Below are positions 14,670-22,401 of a stretch of 30,611 nt of DNA, one piece after another. This DNA is from JBARRO01 sp049644265. Lineage in GTDB: Bacteria > Bacteroidota > Ignavibacteria > UBA10030. The position numbers and the translations under genes were made by a program. Position 1 is the first letter of the stretch. Each line of letters starts with the position of its first letter. Location: contig JBARRO010000164.1 of NCBI GenBank assembly GCA_049644265.1, positions 1 to 30,611 of the forward strand, in the 5' to 3' direction. The notes beneath the pieces are model-generated. The model saw only the letters and a program-made list of their open reading frames with translations. It did no database searches and was not told the DNA's origin.

Positions 14670-17600
14670 CTAATACTCTACCCTCACCGTCACCACCGAG
14701 TTCGCTTTCGTTTCCACCGTAATCACATTCTCTTTGAATCCCACAGGCCCCCGAGCATCTTCCAGGAAGTTCGAGAGCTGAACCTTTGCGGGTTTGCGCG
14801 GGACTGTGAGTGTTGCAGTGGATGCTTTTCCAGAGGCGTCATACCATTCCACGATCCACGCGTTTCCCTCCTCAGCTTTTTTCACTGTGGTCAAGACAAG
14901 ATTCGAAGGTTCGAGCTTGAAGAAGGAGAACCCTTCAGGGAGTTTTCCTTTGTGTGCGTCCGTTGTGGTGACAAGGAGCGGTTCGTTGAGCTCATATCCG
15001 CGGCGGACTGTGTTGGCCTTTTGCCACGAGCCCTCGTGAGGATACAGCGAGTATTCTATTGAGTGCTTTCCACGATCCGCGGTGGGGTCGGGCCACTTTG
15101 GAGAGCGGAGAAGCGAAAGCCTGATGGTGTTCCCCTTGATGTCGTAGCCGTACTTTGACTTGTTGAGCAGACTAACTCCGTATCCTCCTGCAGAAAGATC
15201 CGCCCATCTCCCAGCCGGAACCTCGACTTTGGCTTTTTCCCAGCTGTCGCGCAACTGCGTGGAGCGTTCGACGGTCCCATAAGGAATTTCGTATGTTGCC
15301 ACTGTGTCTGTAACGGCAACAGGAAATGCGACCTTCAGGAATGTCTTATCCTCCCACCAATCCACATTCGTTTTGAAATCGATCCGATCGACACCCTTGT
15401 AAAGAACAATGTCCTGCGTGAAGAAGCTCGTCGGGAAGTCCTCTGTCGGAAATTCCTTCTTTGTGCCCGGTTTGAGATAATCGCGAGAAAGTCGCAGCAC
15501 CACGCAAACAGGCCCGTTCTCTGCAATCTCGATCTTCCTGAATCTCGATGGAAAAGCAACACCTGTCAGGCCCACGTTCCACGCATCCCAGGCCGTCGGC
15601 TTGTCCTCCAAAAGCAGTAGCTCGTTCCCCTGCCCCGAGAGAATCTCCCGGTTGGTGCGCTTATCCACGACACTCTTGAGCCATCCGGATTCCGGGTCGA
15701 GTTGGATCCGGAAGAATTCATTCTCAACGCGCGTATTGGTAATGGCGAGTGAGCTGTTCATTGTTGAGGATTTCTGCTTCCGCAGTTCATACAACTTGTA
15801 TCCGAGCGAAGGAATCTTTTCGGCAATAAAGAGAACCTCCCGGCTGTATTTTCCATGTGTAACGACCTGGGAGGGGACTTCCTTGCCCTGATGGTCAAAA
15901 ATACTGTAATCACTCATGTCGCCCTCCGGAAGGTCGACGCGCGCAACGTCAGTCCGCTCCCACGAGAGGGGATTCGAAACAAGGAGGGGCGTGCCTTTCT
16001 TCACCTTTGCCGTGTTCACGTACTTCGCAATGCGGTCGAGGGATTCGTTCAGCTCGAAGGTTCCTATGGCTTCGGCATCCTTGTACTTTTCCGCCGCGTC
16101 GATATAGTTTTCGCGAATCCCGGATCCGGGGAGGATGTCGTGGAACTGATTAAACAGGACGCTGCGCCACGCTTCCTCGAGATCGCTGCTCCTGTATTCC
16201 TTGCCGAACATTGTCGCGAGTGTTGAAAACTTCTCCGCGTTGGTCAGGAGTGCTTCACTTTTTCTATTCTCTGCCTTCATGGCCGCCTGAGTCGTGTAGG
16301 TTCCCTGATGATATTCAAGGTAAAGTTCATCGTCCCACGTTGGCAACTGTTTCGTATCCTGCGATTTGATCCAATCCAGATAGCTCGTTGAAGTTCCGAA
16401 TTCAATCGTGGGGAAAATGTCGAGCGTTTTCAATCGGTCGATGCGGCTCATCATTTCGAGGGATGGTCCGCCGCCATGGTCCCCAACTCCAAAAAGGACC
16501 TCCATCTTCTTAAATCCCGTATTGGCTTCAAACTGGCGCAGCCAATCGACAAGCTGATACGGATGAGTAATTTCATTGACGTAGTCATAGGGGAAGTAGG
16601 TGAGGATTTTCGAGCCGTCCGGTCCTTCCCACCAAAAGACACGATACGGAAATACGTTGGTGTCGTTCCATCCGATCTTCTGGGTAATGAACGCATCGAT
16701 TCCCGCATTCTGATAAAACTGCGGCATATTCCAGTTATAACCGAACGAGTCGGGGTTCCAGCCGATCTTCACGTCAACACCAAACTTCTCCCTGAAATAT
16801 CTCTTGGCATAAAGCAAATGTCTTGCCCAGGACTCGCCCGACGGCAGGTTGCAGTCCGGCTCGACCCACATTCCCCCCACAATCTCCCATCGCCCTTCTT
16901 TCACGCGTTGCTGTATTTTTTTGAATGTGTCCGGATAGAGTTTCTCCATCCAGTCATAATACGCCGCAGTGCTTTGTGTGTAGGTGAAATCCGGGCGCGC
17001 ATCCATCATATTAAAGACAGAGGAGAACGTGTTCTTGCAGACCTCAATCGTTTCCTTGTCGCGCCATAGCCAGGCCGCGTCGATATGAGCGTTGGAGGCG
17101 AACTGCAGCGTGAATCTCCTGGCATACTCCCCAACTGGCTTCAACTGTTTTCGGATTTCGCCCAAGGAGCTCTGGAACCGCTCCAAAGGCCCTTCCGTAA
17201 GGGGCGAGAGGTCGACTTTGGCGGCCAGCGATTGCAGGAGGTCGTTCAGTTTCTGTTTCTCGGCCTTGTCGGATGTGGATTTATCAGTTCCGGGATCGAC
17301 TCGCTTATTGGAGCTTGTTTGATAGGTGTCGAAGCTCAGGAGTTTCTGTCCCACGCGAAGGCTGAGGGAGAAATCCTCGATCATCGTCCGGAGAGGCTTG
17401 AGTTCTTCGGACACGACTTGTGCGCGGAGAAGTCGAAGGGGTCCGCCTGTGTTCATTGCTTTGATGGCGACGACGATGTGCGCCCCCGGCTTTGCAGATT
17501 TCGTCAATGCAAACTCACCATCCCACGGGAAGTATCCTTTATACTCACCGTTGATCCAGCAATACCCGTAGTCGTCCACCGAAACGAGAAACTTCATCGT

Positions 17601-17933
17601 TCCGCTGACTTCCTTTCCGAGGATTTTCGCCGGCAAGACGATCTCTTTCCGGAGCCAGCAGGAATCCGGATAAATATTCTGGTCGAGCTTCAGAATCTGC
17701 CACTGGGAATCGTCAAATCCCGGCTGAGTCGGATCGCCCTGTGGCTTGTAAGCCTTGAGGTCGGGGCTCACACGCCAGTCGTCAAACGAAGCAAGACTGA
17801 GGGAATCGAGCGCCTTGACGAGCCGATCGACATTGGATTGGGAATAAGCAATTCCGCCGAAGGCGGATGCGCCTATGGCGCAGAGCAATGAACAATGAAC
17901 AATGAAAAGTGAGCGGAAGAGATGGAGTTTCAT
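14670..17933 (-). CDS. Secreted GH38 alpha-mannosidase
   Basis: GH38 enzymes hydrolyse alpha-mannosidic bonds with retention and need a divalent metal. The 1087-residue protein has a signal peptide and then a beta-sandwich domain resembling galactose-binding folds (about 75-175). The catalytic domain starts at about 273: NAHIDAAWLWR with metal ligands His283 and Asp285, WNPDSFGYNW with the likely nucleophile Asp395, and FGVGDHGGGP with His486. Beta domains typical of the family follow. GGAG stands 6 nt before the ATG. The signal-peptide core (FIVHCSLL, residues 10-17) is encoded by three units of the CATTGTT repeat. The gene lies downstream of the sugar ABC genes, separated by the GACTCCCGG hairpin, so it may form a related but separate unit. 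Confidence 0.93.
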   Translation of the reverse strand: MKLHLFRSLFIVHCSLLCAIGASAFGGIAYSQSNVDRLVKALDSLSLASFDDWRVSPDLKAYKPQGDPTQPGFDDSQWQILKLDQNIYPDSCWLRKEIVLPAKILGKEVSGTMKFLVSVDDYGYCWINGEYKGYFPWDGEFALTKSAKPGAHIVVAIKAMNTGGPLRLLRAQVVSEELKPLRTMIEDFSLSLRVGQKLLSFDTYQTSSNKRVDPGTDKSTSDKAEKQKLNDLLQSLAAKVDLSPLTEGPLERFQSSLGEIRKQLKPVGEYARRFTLQFASNAHIDAAWLWRDKETIEVCKNTFSSVFNMMDARPDFTYTQSTAAYYDWMEKLYPDTFKKIQQRVKEGRWEIVGGMWVEPDCNLPSGESWARHLLYAKRYFREKFGVDVKIGWNPDSFGYNWNMPQFYQNAGIDAFITQKIGWNDTNVFPYRVFWWEGPDGSKILTYFPYDYVNEITHPYQLVDWLRQFEANTGFKKMEVLFGVGDHGGGPSLEMMSRIDRLKTLDIFPTIEFGTSTSYLDWIKSQDTKQLPTWDDELYLEYHQGTYTTQAAMKAENRKSEALLTNAEKFSTLATMFGKEYRSSDLEEAWRSVLFNQFHDILPGSGIRENYIDAAEKYKDAEAIGTFELNESLDRIAKYVNTAKVKKGTPLLVSNPLSWERTDVARVDLPEGDMSDYSIFDHQGKEVPSQVVTHGKYSREVLFIAEKIPSLGYKLYELRKQKSSTMNSSLAITNTRVENEFFRIQLDPESGWLKSVVDKRTNREILSGQGNELLLLEDKPTAWDAWNVGLTGVAFPSRFRKIEIAENGPVCVVLRLSRDYLKPGTKKEFPTEDFPTSFFTQDIVLYKGVDRIDFKTNVDWWEDKTFLKVAFPVAVTDTVATYEIPYGTVERSTQLRDSWEKAKVEVPAGRWADLSAGGYGVSLLNKSKYGYDIKGNTIRLSLLRSPKWPDPTADRGKHSIEYSLYPHEGSWQKANTVRRGYELNEPLLVTTTDAHKGKLPEGFSFFKLEPSNLVLTTVKKAEEGNAWIVEWYDASGKASTATLTVPRKPAKVQLSNFLEDARGPVGFKENVITVETKANSVVTVRVEY
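17883..17906. repeat. CATTGTT-family heptad repeat inside the mannosidase signal peptide
   Basis: The minus strand here carries three heptamers (CATTGTT, CATTGTT, CATTGCT) plus flanking bases. It is identical over 24 bases to part of the intergenic tract at 2198-2267. In the gene's frame it encodes F-I-V-H-C-S-L-L. Confidence 0.9.
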
Positions 17934-17961
17934 GGTAGACTCCGGATTAGGTTAAAGGGAC

Positions 17962-17988
17962 CACTAAGGACACGAAGAACACGAAGGA
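17962..17988. repeat. Period-9 CACGAAGGA repeat, three units
   Basis: CACTAAGGA, CACGAAGAA, CACGAAGGA lie upstream of the mannosidase start, next to the GACTCCCGG hairpin. It is the same family as 4747-4773, in the opposite orientation. Confidence 0.7.
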
Positions 17989-17995
17989 TTATTGA

Positions 17996-18046
17996 AAGAC
18001 TCCCGGAATCTCGCTGAGAACCACCGAGAAAGATTCCGGGAGTCTT
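17996..18046. repeat. Perfect 16-bp inverted repeat (GACTCCCGG family, copy 2)
   Basis: Arms 17996-18011 and 18031-18046 are perfectly complementary over 16 bp around a 19-nt loop. The central 14 bp equal the arms at 665-678/699-712, and the loops share CACCGAG on opposite strands, so the copies are in opposite orientation. The hairpin begins 8 nt after the permease stop and is followed on the minus strand by TCAATAAT. It may serve as a terminator for the ABC operon. Confidence 0.8.
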
Positions 18047-18053
18047 GCTCAGC

Positions 18054-18992
18054 CTACACACGCTTTTTCTGGAACTCGTCCATCAGCACAGCAAGCAGAA
18101 TCACGACACCGACCAGGATTTGTTGAATATAAGAGCCGACGTTAAGGAGATTCAGTCCGTTTCTGAGGATGCCGATCAGCATGGCTCCGATGAGCGTGCC
18201 GAGGATTGTTCCTCGTCCGCCTGAGAGACTGGTTCCGCCGACGACCACGGCAGCGATAACATCAAGTTCATACATCATGCCAGCGTTCGGCTGGCCGGAG
18301 TTCATGCGCGATGCAAGCAGGATTCCGCTCAGTGCAGAAAGGACTCCGCAGATTACATAAACTTCCGTCAGGATGCGGCCGGTATTGATGCCTGCAAGGC
18401 GGGCAGCTTCCACGTTTCCCCCGACCGCGTAGACATGGCGTCCAAACTTTGTGTACCGGAGGACAATATGCGCGGCGACAAAGACGAACGCCATAAGGAT
18501 GGTCGGCAGGGGAATCGACAAAATGCGCAAGCCGGCGAGAAGACTGAACCCCTCCGGCAGCTCCCAGACAGGTCTTCCTTCAGTGAACGCAAACGCTGCG
18601 CCGCGCCAGATCGTCATGAGTGCAAGCGTGATAATAAACGGGGCAATACGAAACCTGGTTATAAACAGCCCTGCGAGGCCTCCCGAAATCGCTCCCGTGA
18701 TCAGGCCTGCCGCCAATGCAAGAACAAATCCAAGAATGATCGATGACGGAAGCTTGAGTGCTGTCGTCGCAACAACGCCGACAAACGCAACAAGGGATCC
18801 CACAGAAAGGTCGATGCCTCCGGTCAGGATAACGAACGTCATTCCTACGGCGATGATTGCCGTGATGGAGAGCTGGAGCGTTACGTTGAGGAGATTCTCC
18901 GCGCTGAAGAAGAAAGGAGAGAGGGCGGAGAAGAGAATGATCTCAACCACGAGGGCGACGGCGATTCCATAGTTTCTCAATAGGGAAATCAT
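18054..18992 (-). CDS. Sugar ABC transporter permease (RbsC-like)
   Basis: The 312-residue product is an inner-membrane permease of the ribose/galactose type. It has many hydrophobic segments and the family blocks GMTFVILTGGIDLSVGS (about 50-66), VYAVGGNVEAARLAGI and VVVGGTSLSGGRGTILGT. The ATG at 18992 shares one base with the TGA stop of the ATPase gene (TGATG), implying translational coupling. A longer in-frame start at 19109 would add 39 residues read inside the ATPase gene and is rejected. The substrate cannot be read from the permease; the mannosidase downstream makes a mannose-type sugar plausible. Confidence 0.93.
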   Translation of the reverse strand: MISLLRNYGIAVALVVEIILFSALSPFFFSAENLLNVTLQLSITAIIAVGMTFVILTGGIDLSVGSLVAFVGVVATTALKLPSSIILGFVLALAAGLITGAISGGLAGLFITRFRIAPFIITLALMTIWRGAAFAFTEGRPVWELPEGFSLLAGLRILSIPLPTILMAFVFVAAHIVLRYTKFGRHVYAVGGNVEAARLAGINTGRILTEVYVICGVLSALSGILLASRMNSGQPNAGMMYELDVIAAVVVGGTSLSGGRGTILGTLIGAMLIGILRNGLNLLNVGSYIQQILVGVVILLAVLMDEFQKKRV

Positions 18993-20482
18993 CAGGCGGC
19001 CTCGTCCGCGAATGCAGTTGCGAGTTCCATGATTTTTTCCTGCGTTGCTTCTTCGCGGGTCAGGAAGCCCGTGATTCTTCCTTCGCACATCACTGCGATG
19101 CGCGTGCAAATGCCGAGGAGCTCGGGCATGTCAGATGATATCACGATGACCCCGACCCCGTTCTTTGCGAGGTCGTTGATGAGCTCGTAGATCTCGTATT
19201 TGACGCCGACGTCGATTCCGACCGTGGGTTCGTCGAAAATCAGCACTTTCGAATCCGCAAACAGCCAGCGGGCGAGCACCACTTTTTGTCTGTTGCCTCC
19301 GCTGAGCGTTTCAACGCAGGTTTCGGAATCAGGAGTCTTGACCTGCAATCGGTTGATGTAACGCTTGGCCACGGCATCCTCGTCTTTCCTCCGGACAAAC
19401 GGACCCGTGCAGAGACTGTCGAGGTTTGCGGCAGAGATGTTCTCGCGGACATTCATTTGGAGAAACAACCCCTGTGAATTCCGGTCTTCCGTCAGCAGGC
19501 CAATCCCCGCTTCGATGGCCTTCTGCGGAGAGCGGGGCAAAATCTTTTTTCCTTCCAACAACATTGTTCCTTGATGAGCCTGGTCTGCGCCAAAAAGAAT
19601 TCGTGCCAGCTCGGTTCTGCCGGCGCCGACGAGCCCCGCAAGGCCGAGGATTTCTCCCTTCTGCAGACTGAACGAGACGTTGTGCACAGAATGGCTACCG
19701 AGTCCTTCCACGCGAAGAATCTCCTCGCTGCGGGCAAGTTCGGCATGGGGGAATTCATCTTCGAGTGGCCGTCCCACCATCAAACGGATGAGCATCGGAC
19801 GGTCCACTTCATCGACCCGGTAGGTGCCGACATTCTTCCCGTCGCGAAGAACGGAAAGCCGGTCTCCGATTTTGAACACTTCTTCAAGTCGGTGGGAGAT
19901 GTAGATGACGCCCACTCCGTCGGTTTTGAGTTTTCTGATAATGCCAAAGAGGATGTCCGTCTCGCGATCGGTGAGTGGCGCCGTAGGTTCATCCAGGATC
20001 AGGATCCTTACGTTGCGTGACAACGCCTTGGCGATTTCCACAACTTGTTGACGAGCCATGCTGAGTTTGCGGACAGGCTCCGTTGGATCGATCTCCTCGC
20101 CAAGCTGGCGAAGCAAAGCGCTTGCCCGGTTGTTCATGGCCGAGTAATCGATCAACTGTAACAAAGTCGTAGGCTCGTTACCGAGCATGATGTTTTCCGC
20201 GACGGAAAGCTCGGGGACAAGCTTGAAATCCTGATAGATGGTGCTGATGCCCAGCCGTTGGGCCGTGGAAGGAGAGTCGATCGTTGCGGGTTTGCCGACG
20301 AGAAGGATTTCGCCCGAGTCTTTGCCGATAGCTCCGGAGAGGATCTTGATCAGCGTGGATTTCCCGGCGCCGTTTTCGCCGAGAAGGCAATGCACAGAAC
20401 CTGGCTCCAATGAGAATGCGACGTTATCGAGCGCGAGCACGCCGGAGTAGCGTTTGGAGATATGGTGCATTTCGAGGAGCAT
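18992..20482 (-). CDS. Sugar ABC transporter ATP-binding protein, two ABC domains (RbsA/MglA-like)
   Basis: The 496-residue protein powers sugar import. The first ABC domain has Walker A GENGAGKST (35-43), signature LSMARQQ (140-146) and Walker B ILILDEPTA (160-168). The second has a degenerate P-loop GLVGAGRTE (283-291), signature LSGGNRQK (393-400) and VLIFDEPT (413-420). The degenerate second P-loop is normal for RbsA/MglA-type proteins. It overlaps the permease gene by one base. The gap to the binding-protein gene upstream is unusually long for such an operon, 335 nt, and is filled with repeats and the second 129-bp element. Confidence 0.94.
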   Translation of the reverse strand: MLLEMHHISKRYSGVLALDNVAFSLEPGSVHCLLGENGAGKSTLIKILSGAIGKDSGEILLVGKPATIDSPSTAQRLGISTIYQDFKLVPELSVAENIMLGNEPTTLLQLIDYSAMNNRASALLRQLGEEIDPTEPVRKLSMARQQVVEIAKALSRNVRILILDEPTAPLTDRETDILFGIIRKLKTDGVGVIYISHRLEEVFKIGDRLSVLRDGKNVGTYRVDEVDRPMLIRLMVGRPLEDEFPHAELARSEEILRVEGLGSHSVHNVSFSLQKGEILGLAGLVGAGRTELARILFGADQAHQGTMLLEGKKILPRSPQKAIEAGIGLLTEDRNSQGLFLQMNVRENISAANLDSLCTGPFVRRKDEDAVAKRYINRLQVKTPDSETCVETLSGGNRQKVVLARWLFADSKVLIFDEPTVGIDVGVKYEIYELINDLAKNGVGVIVISSDMPELLGICTRIAVMCEGRITGFLTREEATQEKIMELATAFADEAA

Positions 20483-20491
20483 GGAGTTGAC

Positions 20492-20519
20492 AGAATTCAG
20501 GAGTCAGAATTCAGAAGGA
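20492..20519. repeat. Tandem 7-bp repeat (AGAATTC/AGGAGTC), four units
   Basis: AGAATTC, AGGAGTC, AGAATTC, AGAAGGA in register, starting just upstream of the ATPase start codon. Confidence 0.7.
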
Positions 20520-20526
20520 TAGAGCT

Positions 20527-20561
20527 AGTGAAAAGTGAAAAGCGATTAGTGATAAGCGATA
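20527..20561. repeat. Tandem 7-bp repeat (AGTGAAA/AGCGATA), five units
   Basis: AGTGAAA twice, AGCGATT, AGTGATA, AGCGATA, all in one register. Confidence 0.75.
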
Positions 20562-20576
20562 CGAGAGATTCGGGCA

Positions 20577-20611
20577 GTGAATCGTAAACCGTAAACCGTG
20601 AATCATAGTGA
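20577..20611. repeat. Tandem 7-bp repeat (GTGAATC/GTAAACC), five units
   Basis: GTGAATC, GTAAACC twice, GTGAATC, then the diverged ATAGTGA. Confidence 0.75.
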
Positions 20612-20612
20612 T

Positions 20613-20640
20613 GTGAACTTTTGAACCTTGAACTTTAAAC
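20613..20640. repeat. Tandem 7-bp repeat (TTGAAC family), four units
   Basis: GTGAACT, TTTGAAC, CTTGAAC, TTTAAAC. It ends exactly on the first base of the 129-bp element. It is the same family as 14306-14361, on the other strand. Confidence 0.7.
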
Positions 20641-20768
20641 TAGTGCCGTTTCTCCTAGGTATTCTTGTGATCTATCTTCGACAGTCTCTTCGAGAACGGG
20701 CACTAGTGCTCGCTTCCTCCGTAGATGGCTGCGGTCAATACAAGGTTATTTCTGAGAAGCGGCACTAG
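20640..20768. repeat. 129-bp CTAG-bounded element, copy 2
   Basis: The length, order and three CTAG sites (20640-20643, 20703-20706, 20765-20768) are the same as in copy 1. Five positions differ, all transitions. It lies in the same orientation, between the sugar-binding-protein stop (20818) and the ATPase start (20482), so transcription of the ABC operon must cross it. The flanks outside CTAG are unrelated to those of copy 1. Confidence 0.9.
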
Positions 20769-20817
20769 AAACCCCAAACTTCTCCGTATCTCCTCCTCAT
20801 TTCTCCCCTGCTTTTTG

Positions 20818-21768
20818 CTACTTACCTCCCCCCAACATCTCCTTATCCACGATCTCGACTTCCACCGGAACGACTTTGGGAACCGTGGAGCCGGACAAGT
20901 AGTCGTGGATCTTCTGAATGGTCGTCATGCCGATATTCTTCGGATGCTGCATGACGTCGGCTTTCAGGGCAGTTCCCTTTTTGATCGCGTCGACTGCCGG
21001 GGGAGTTGCGTCGTACCCGACAATGGCAACACTGGTGCGCTTGAATTGCTGCACCGCATCGAGGGCGCCGAGCGCGGATTCGTCGTTAATGCCGAAGATG
21101 CCGTCGAGTTTTGGGTTTGCCTGAAGGATATCCGATGCGGCCTGGAGGGACTTGTCGCGGACTCCCTCACCATTCACATCGGCAACGATTTTCATGTTCG
21201 GGTATTTCGCGATTGCTTCACGAAATCCCTGAACCCGGTCGAGCACCGATGTCACGACAGGCTGGTTGATGATCGCGATGTTGCCTTTTCCCTTGAGGAC
21301 CTTTGCCAGGTACTCACCCGCAAGGTTCCCTCCTGCAAGGTTATTCGACGCCACATGGCAAACAACAGTGCCTTCTTCGGCAGTGATGTCGGCCGTGAAG
21401 ACAGGAATCCCGGCTTTGTTGGCCTCTTTGATTCCGGGCCCGACACCTTTTGAATCGACGGGACAAAGAATGATGACGTCGACTTTCCTGGAGACGAAAT
21501 CCTCGATCTGGCTAATTTGTTTTCCCAAGTCGAATTCAGCGGCGGCGATGATGAGCTCGTAGTTATTCTTTGCCGCTTCTCCTTTCAGTCCTTCCTCAAG
21601 ATCTCTATAGAACATGTGCCCGCGGGTGAGAAGGGAAACGCCGATGGTTTTTGAGGGCCGGGAGGAGTCCTTACGGGTGCAGGAAGAGAGGGGGAGGAGG
21701 AGAAAGAGGAACAGGCAAAGATAGAGGGAAAGGTTAAGGTCAAGACTAGGGGAGAATCTTCGGTTCAT
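20818..21768 (-). CDS. Sugar ABC transporter substrate-binding lipoprotein (RbsB-like)
   Basis: The 316-residue protein is a periplasmic-binding protein of the ribose/LacI fold. A hydrophobic leader ends in the lipobox PLSSC with Cys30, so it is membrane-anchored. Family blocks are TIGVSLLTRGHMFYRDLEEGLKGEA, VDVIILCPVDSKGV, PVFTADI and DGIFGINDESALGAL. It should deliver a sugar to the ATPase/permease pair downstream. AAGGA stands about 10 nt before the ATG. Being first in the operon, it is often the most highly expressed member, and the repeats after it could separate its expression from that of the ATPase; this last point is inference. Confidence 0.93.
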   Translation of the reverse strand: MNRRFSPSLDLNLSLYLCLFLFLLLPLSSCTRKDSSRPSKTIGVSLLTRGHMFYRDLEEGLKGEAAKNNYELIIAAAEFDLGKQISQIEDFVSRKVDVIILCPVDSKGVGPGIKEANKAGIPVFTADITAEEGTVVCHVASNNLAGGNLAGEYLAKVLKGKGNIAIINQPVVTSVLDRVQGFREAIAKYPNMKIVADVNGEGVRDKSLQAASDILQANPKLDGIFGINDESALGALDAVQQFKRTSVAIVGYDATPPAVDAIKKGTALKADVMQHPKNIGMTTIQKIHDYLSGSTVPKVVPVEVEIVDKEMLGGGK

Positions 21769-22013
21769 GGAGAGTCCTTATTTTGTGCTTTGATTCGACA
21801 CAATGACGAGGTTTTGGGAAAACTCCCTCAAATGCCTCCTCTGCGATAATCGACTAGAACTTAGTTCCTTTGTCCTCTGCGTGCTCTTGTGATGTGCAGA
21901 GAGACTTAAAGAGTGCAGGGTAGGATGCATGTCCTTTCCCCTCCCTTTGCGGTTATCTTTTTTCCTCGGAGGAAGATAGGAAATAATGGAACGATCTGCA
22001 CGGAGAAAGAAAA
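21769..22013. other. Intergenic region before the sugar ABC operon
   Basis: No convincing gene or strong promoter motif was seen. The region should hold the promoter of the ABC operon (minus strand). Confidence 0.35.
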
Positions 22014-22040
22014 ACCCCACCCGGTTTGCCCGGATGGGGT
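22014..22040 (-). terminator. Rho-independent terminator of the frameshifted T9SS gene
   Basis: An 11-bp stem with one mismatch (22014-22024 with 22030-22040) is followed on the minus strand by a T-run. It lies 22 nt after the TAA at 22063-22065. Confidence 0.8.
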
Positions 22041-22062
22041 CGAAGAAAGGATTTCAGGTTCA

Positions 22063-22401
22063 TTACTTCAGTAAAAGGATTCTCCTTGTTGCTGATTTTC
22101 CTTCGGCCTCAATTCTCGAGAAGTATATCCCGCTTGCCAACGGAGCGGCGTTCCATTCCACCTCGTGAATGCCGGGATTTCTGTGTTCGTTGACCAGGAC
22201 TGCCACTTCTCGGCCAAGAACATCAAAGATCTTGAGGGAGACAAAGCCTGCAACTTCGGTCTTGAACCGGATCTTTGTCGTGGGATTGAAGGGATTGGGG
22301 TAGACGGAGATTTCGGTTCCCCCTGCTTCCGGCGTTGCACCGGCAATTGTCCCGCCTGTCGGTTCAGCACGACCGAGAGCGGCCAAGAGGCCAGCATCCA
22401 A
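22063..22401 (-). CDS. Segment 3 of the frameshifted gene: T9SS type A sorting domain
   Basis: It begins in frame near 22401 only through a TTG, so it is not a gene of its own. It carries SVYPNPFNPTTKIRF, then IFDVLGREVAVLVNEH, then SGIYFSRIEAEGKSATRRILLLK, the full sorting domain. It should be the C-terminus of the protein encoded by segments 1 and 2. Confidence 0.7.
   Translation of the reverse strand: MDAGLLAALGRAEPTGGTIAGATPEAGGTEISVYPNPFNPTTKIRFKTEVAGFVSLKIFDVLGREVAVLVNEHRNPGIHEVEWNAAPLASGIYFSRIEAEGKSATRRILLLK

Noticed and set aside
14479..14673. Small plus-strand open frame between convergent genes
   Set aside because: It crosses the layered hairpin and a heptad tract and has no ribosome-binding site or domain.
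17085..17891. Plus-strand open frame of 268 codons
   Set aside because: It is antisense to the GH38 gene, whose frame has clear catalytic motifs.
18993..19109. Longer permease start at 19109
   Set aside because: The extra 39 residues are charged and read from within the ATPase gene; the TGATG overlap gives a natural start at 18992.
20725..21453. Plus-strand open frame of 242 codons
   Set aside because: It starts inside the 129-bp element and then runs antisense to the sugar-binding-protein gene; no domain is recognisable.
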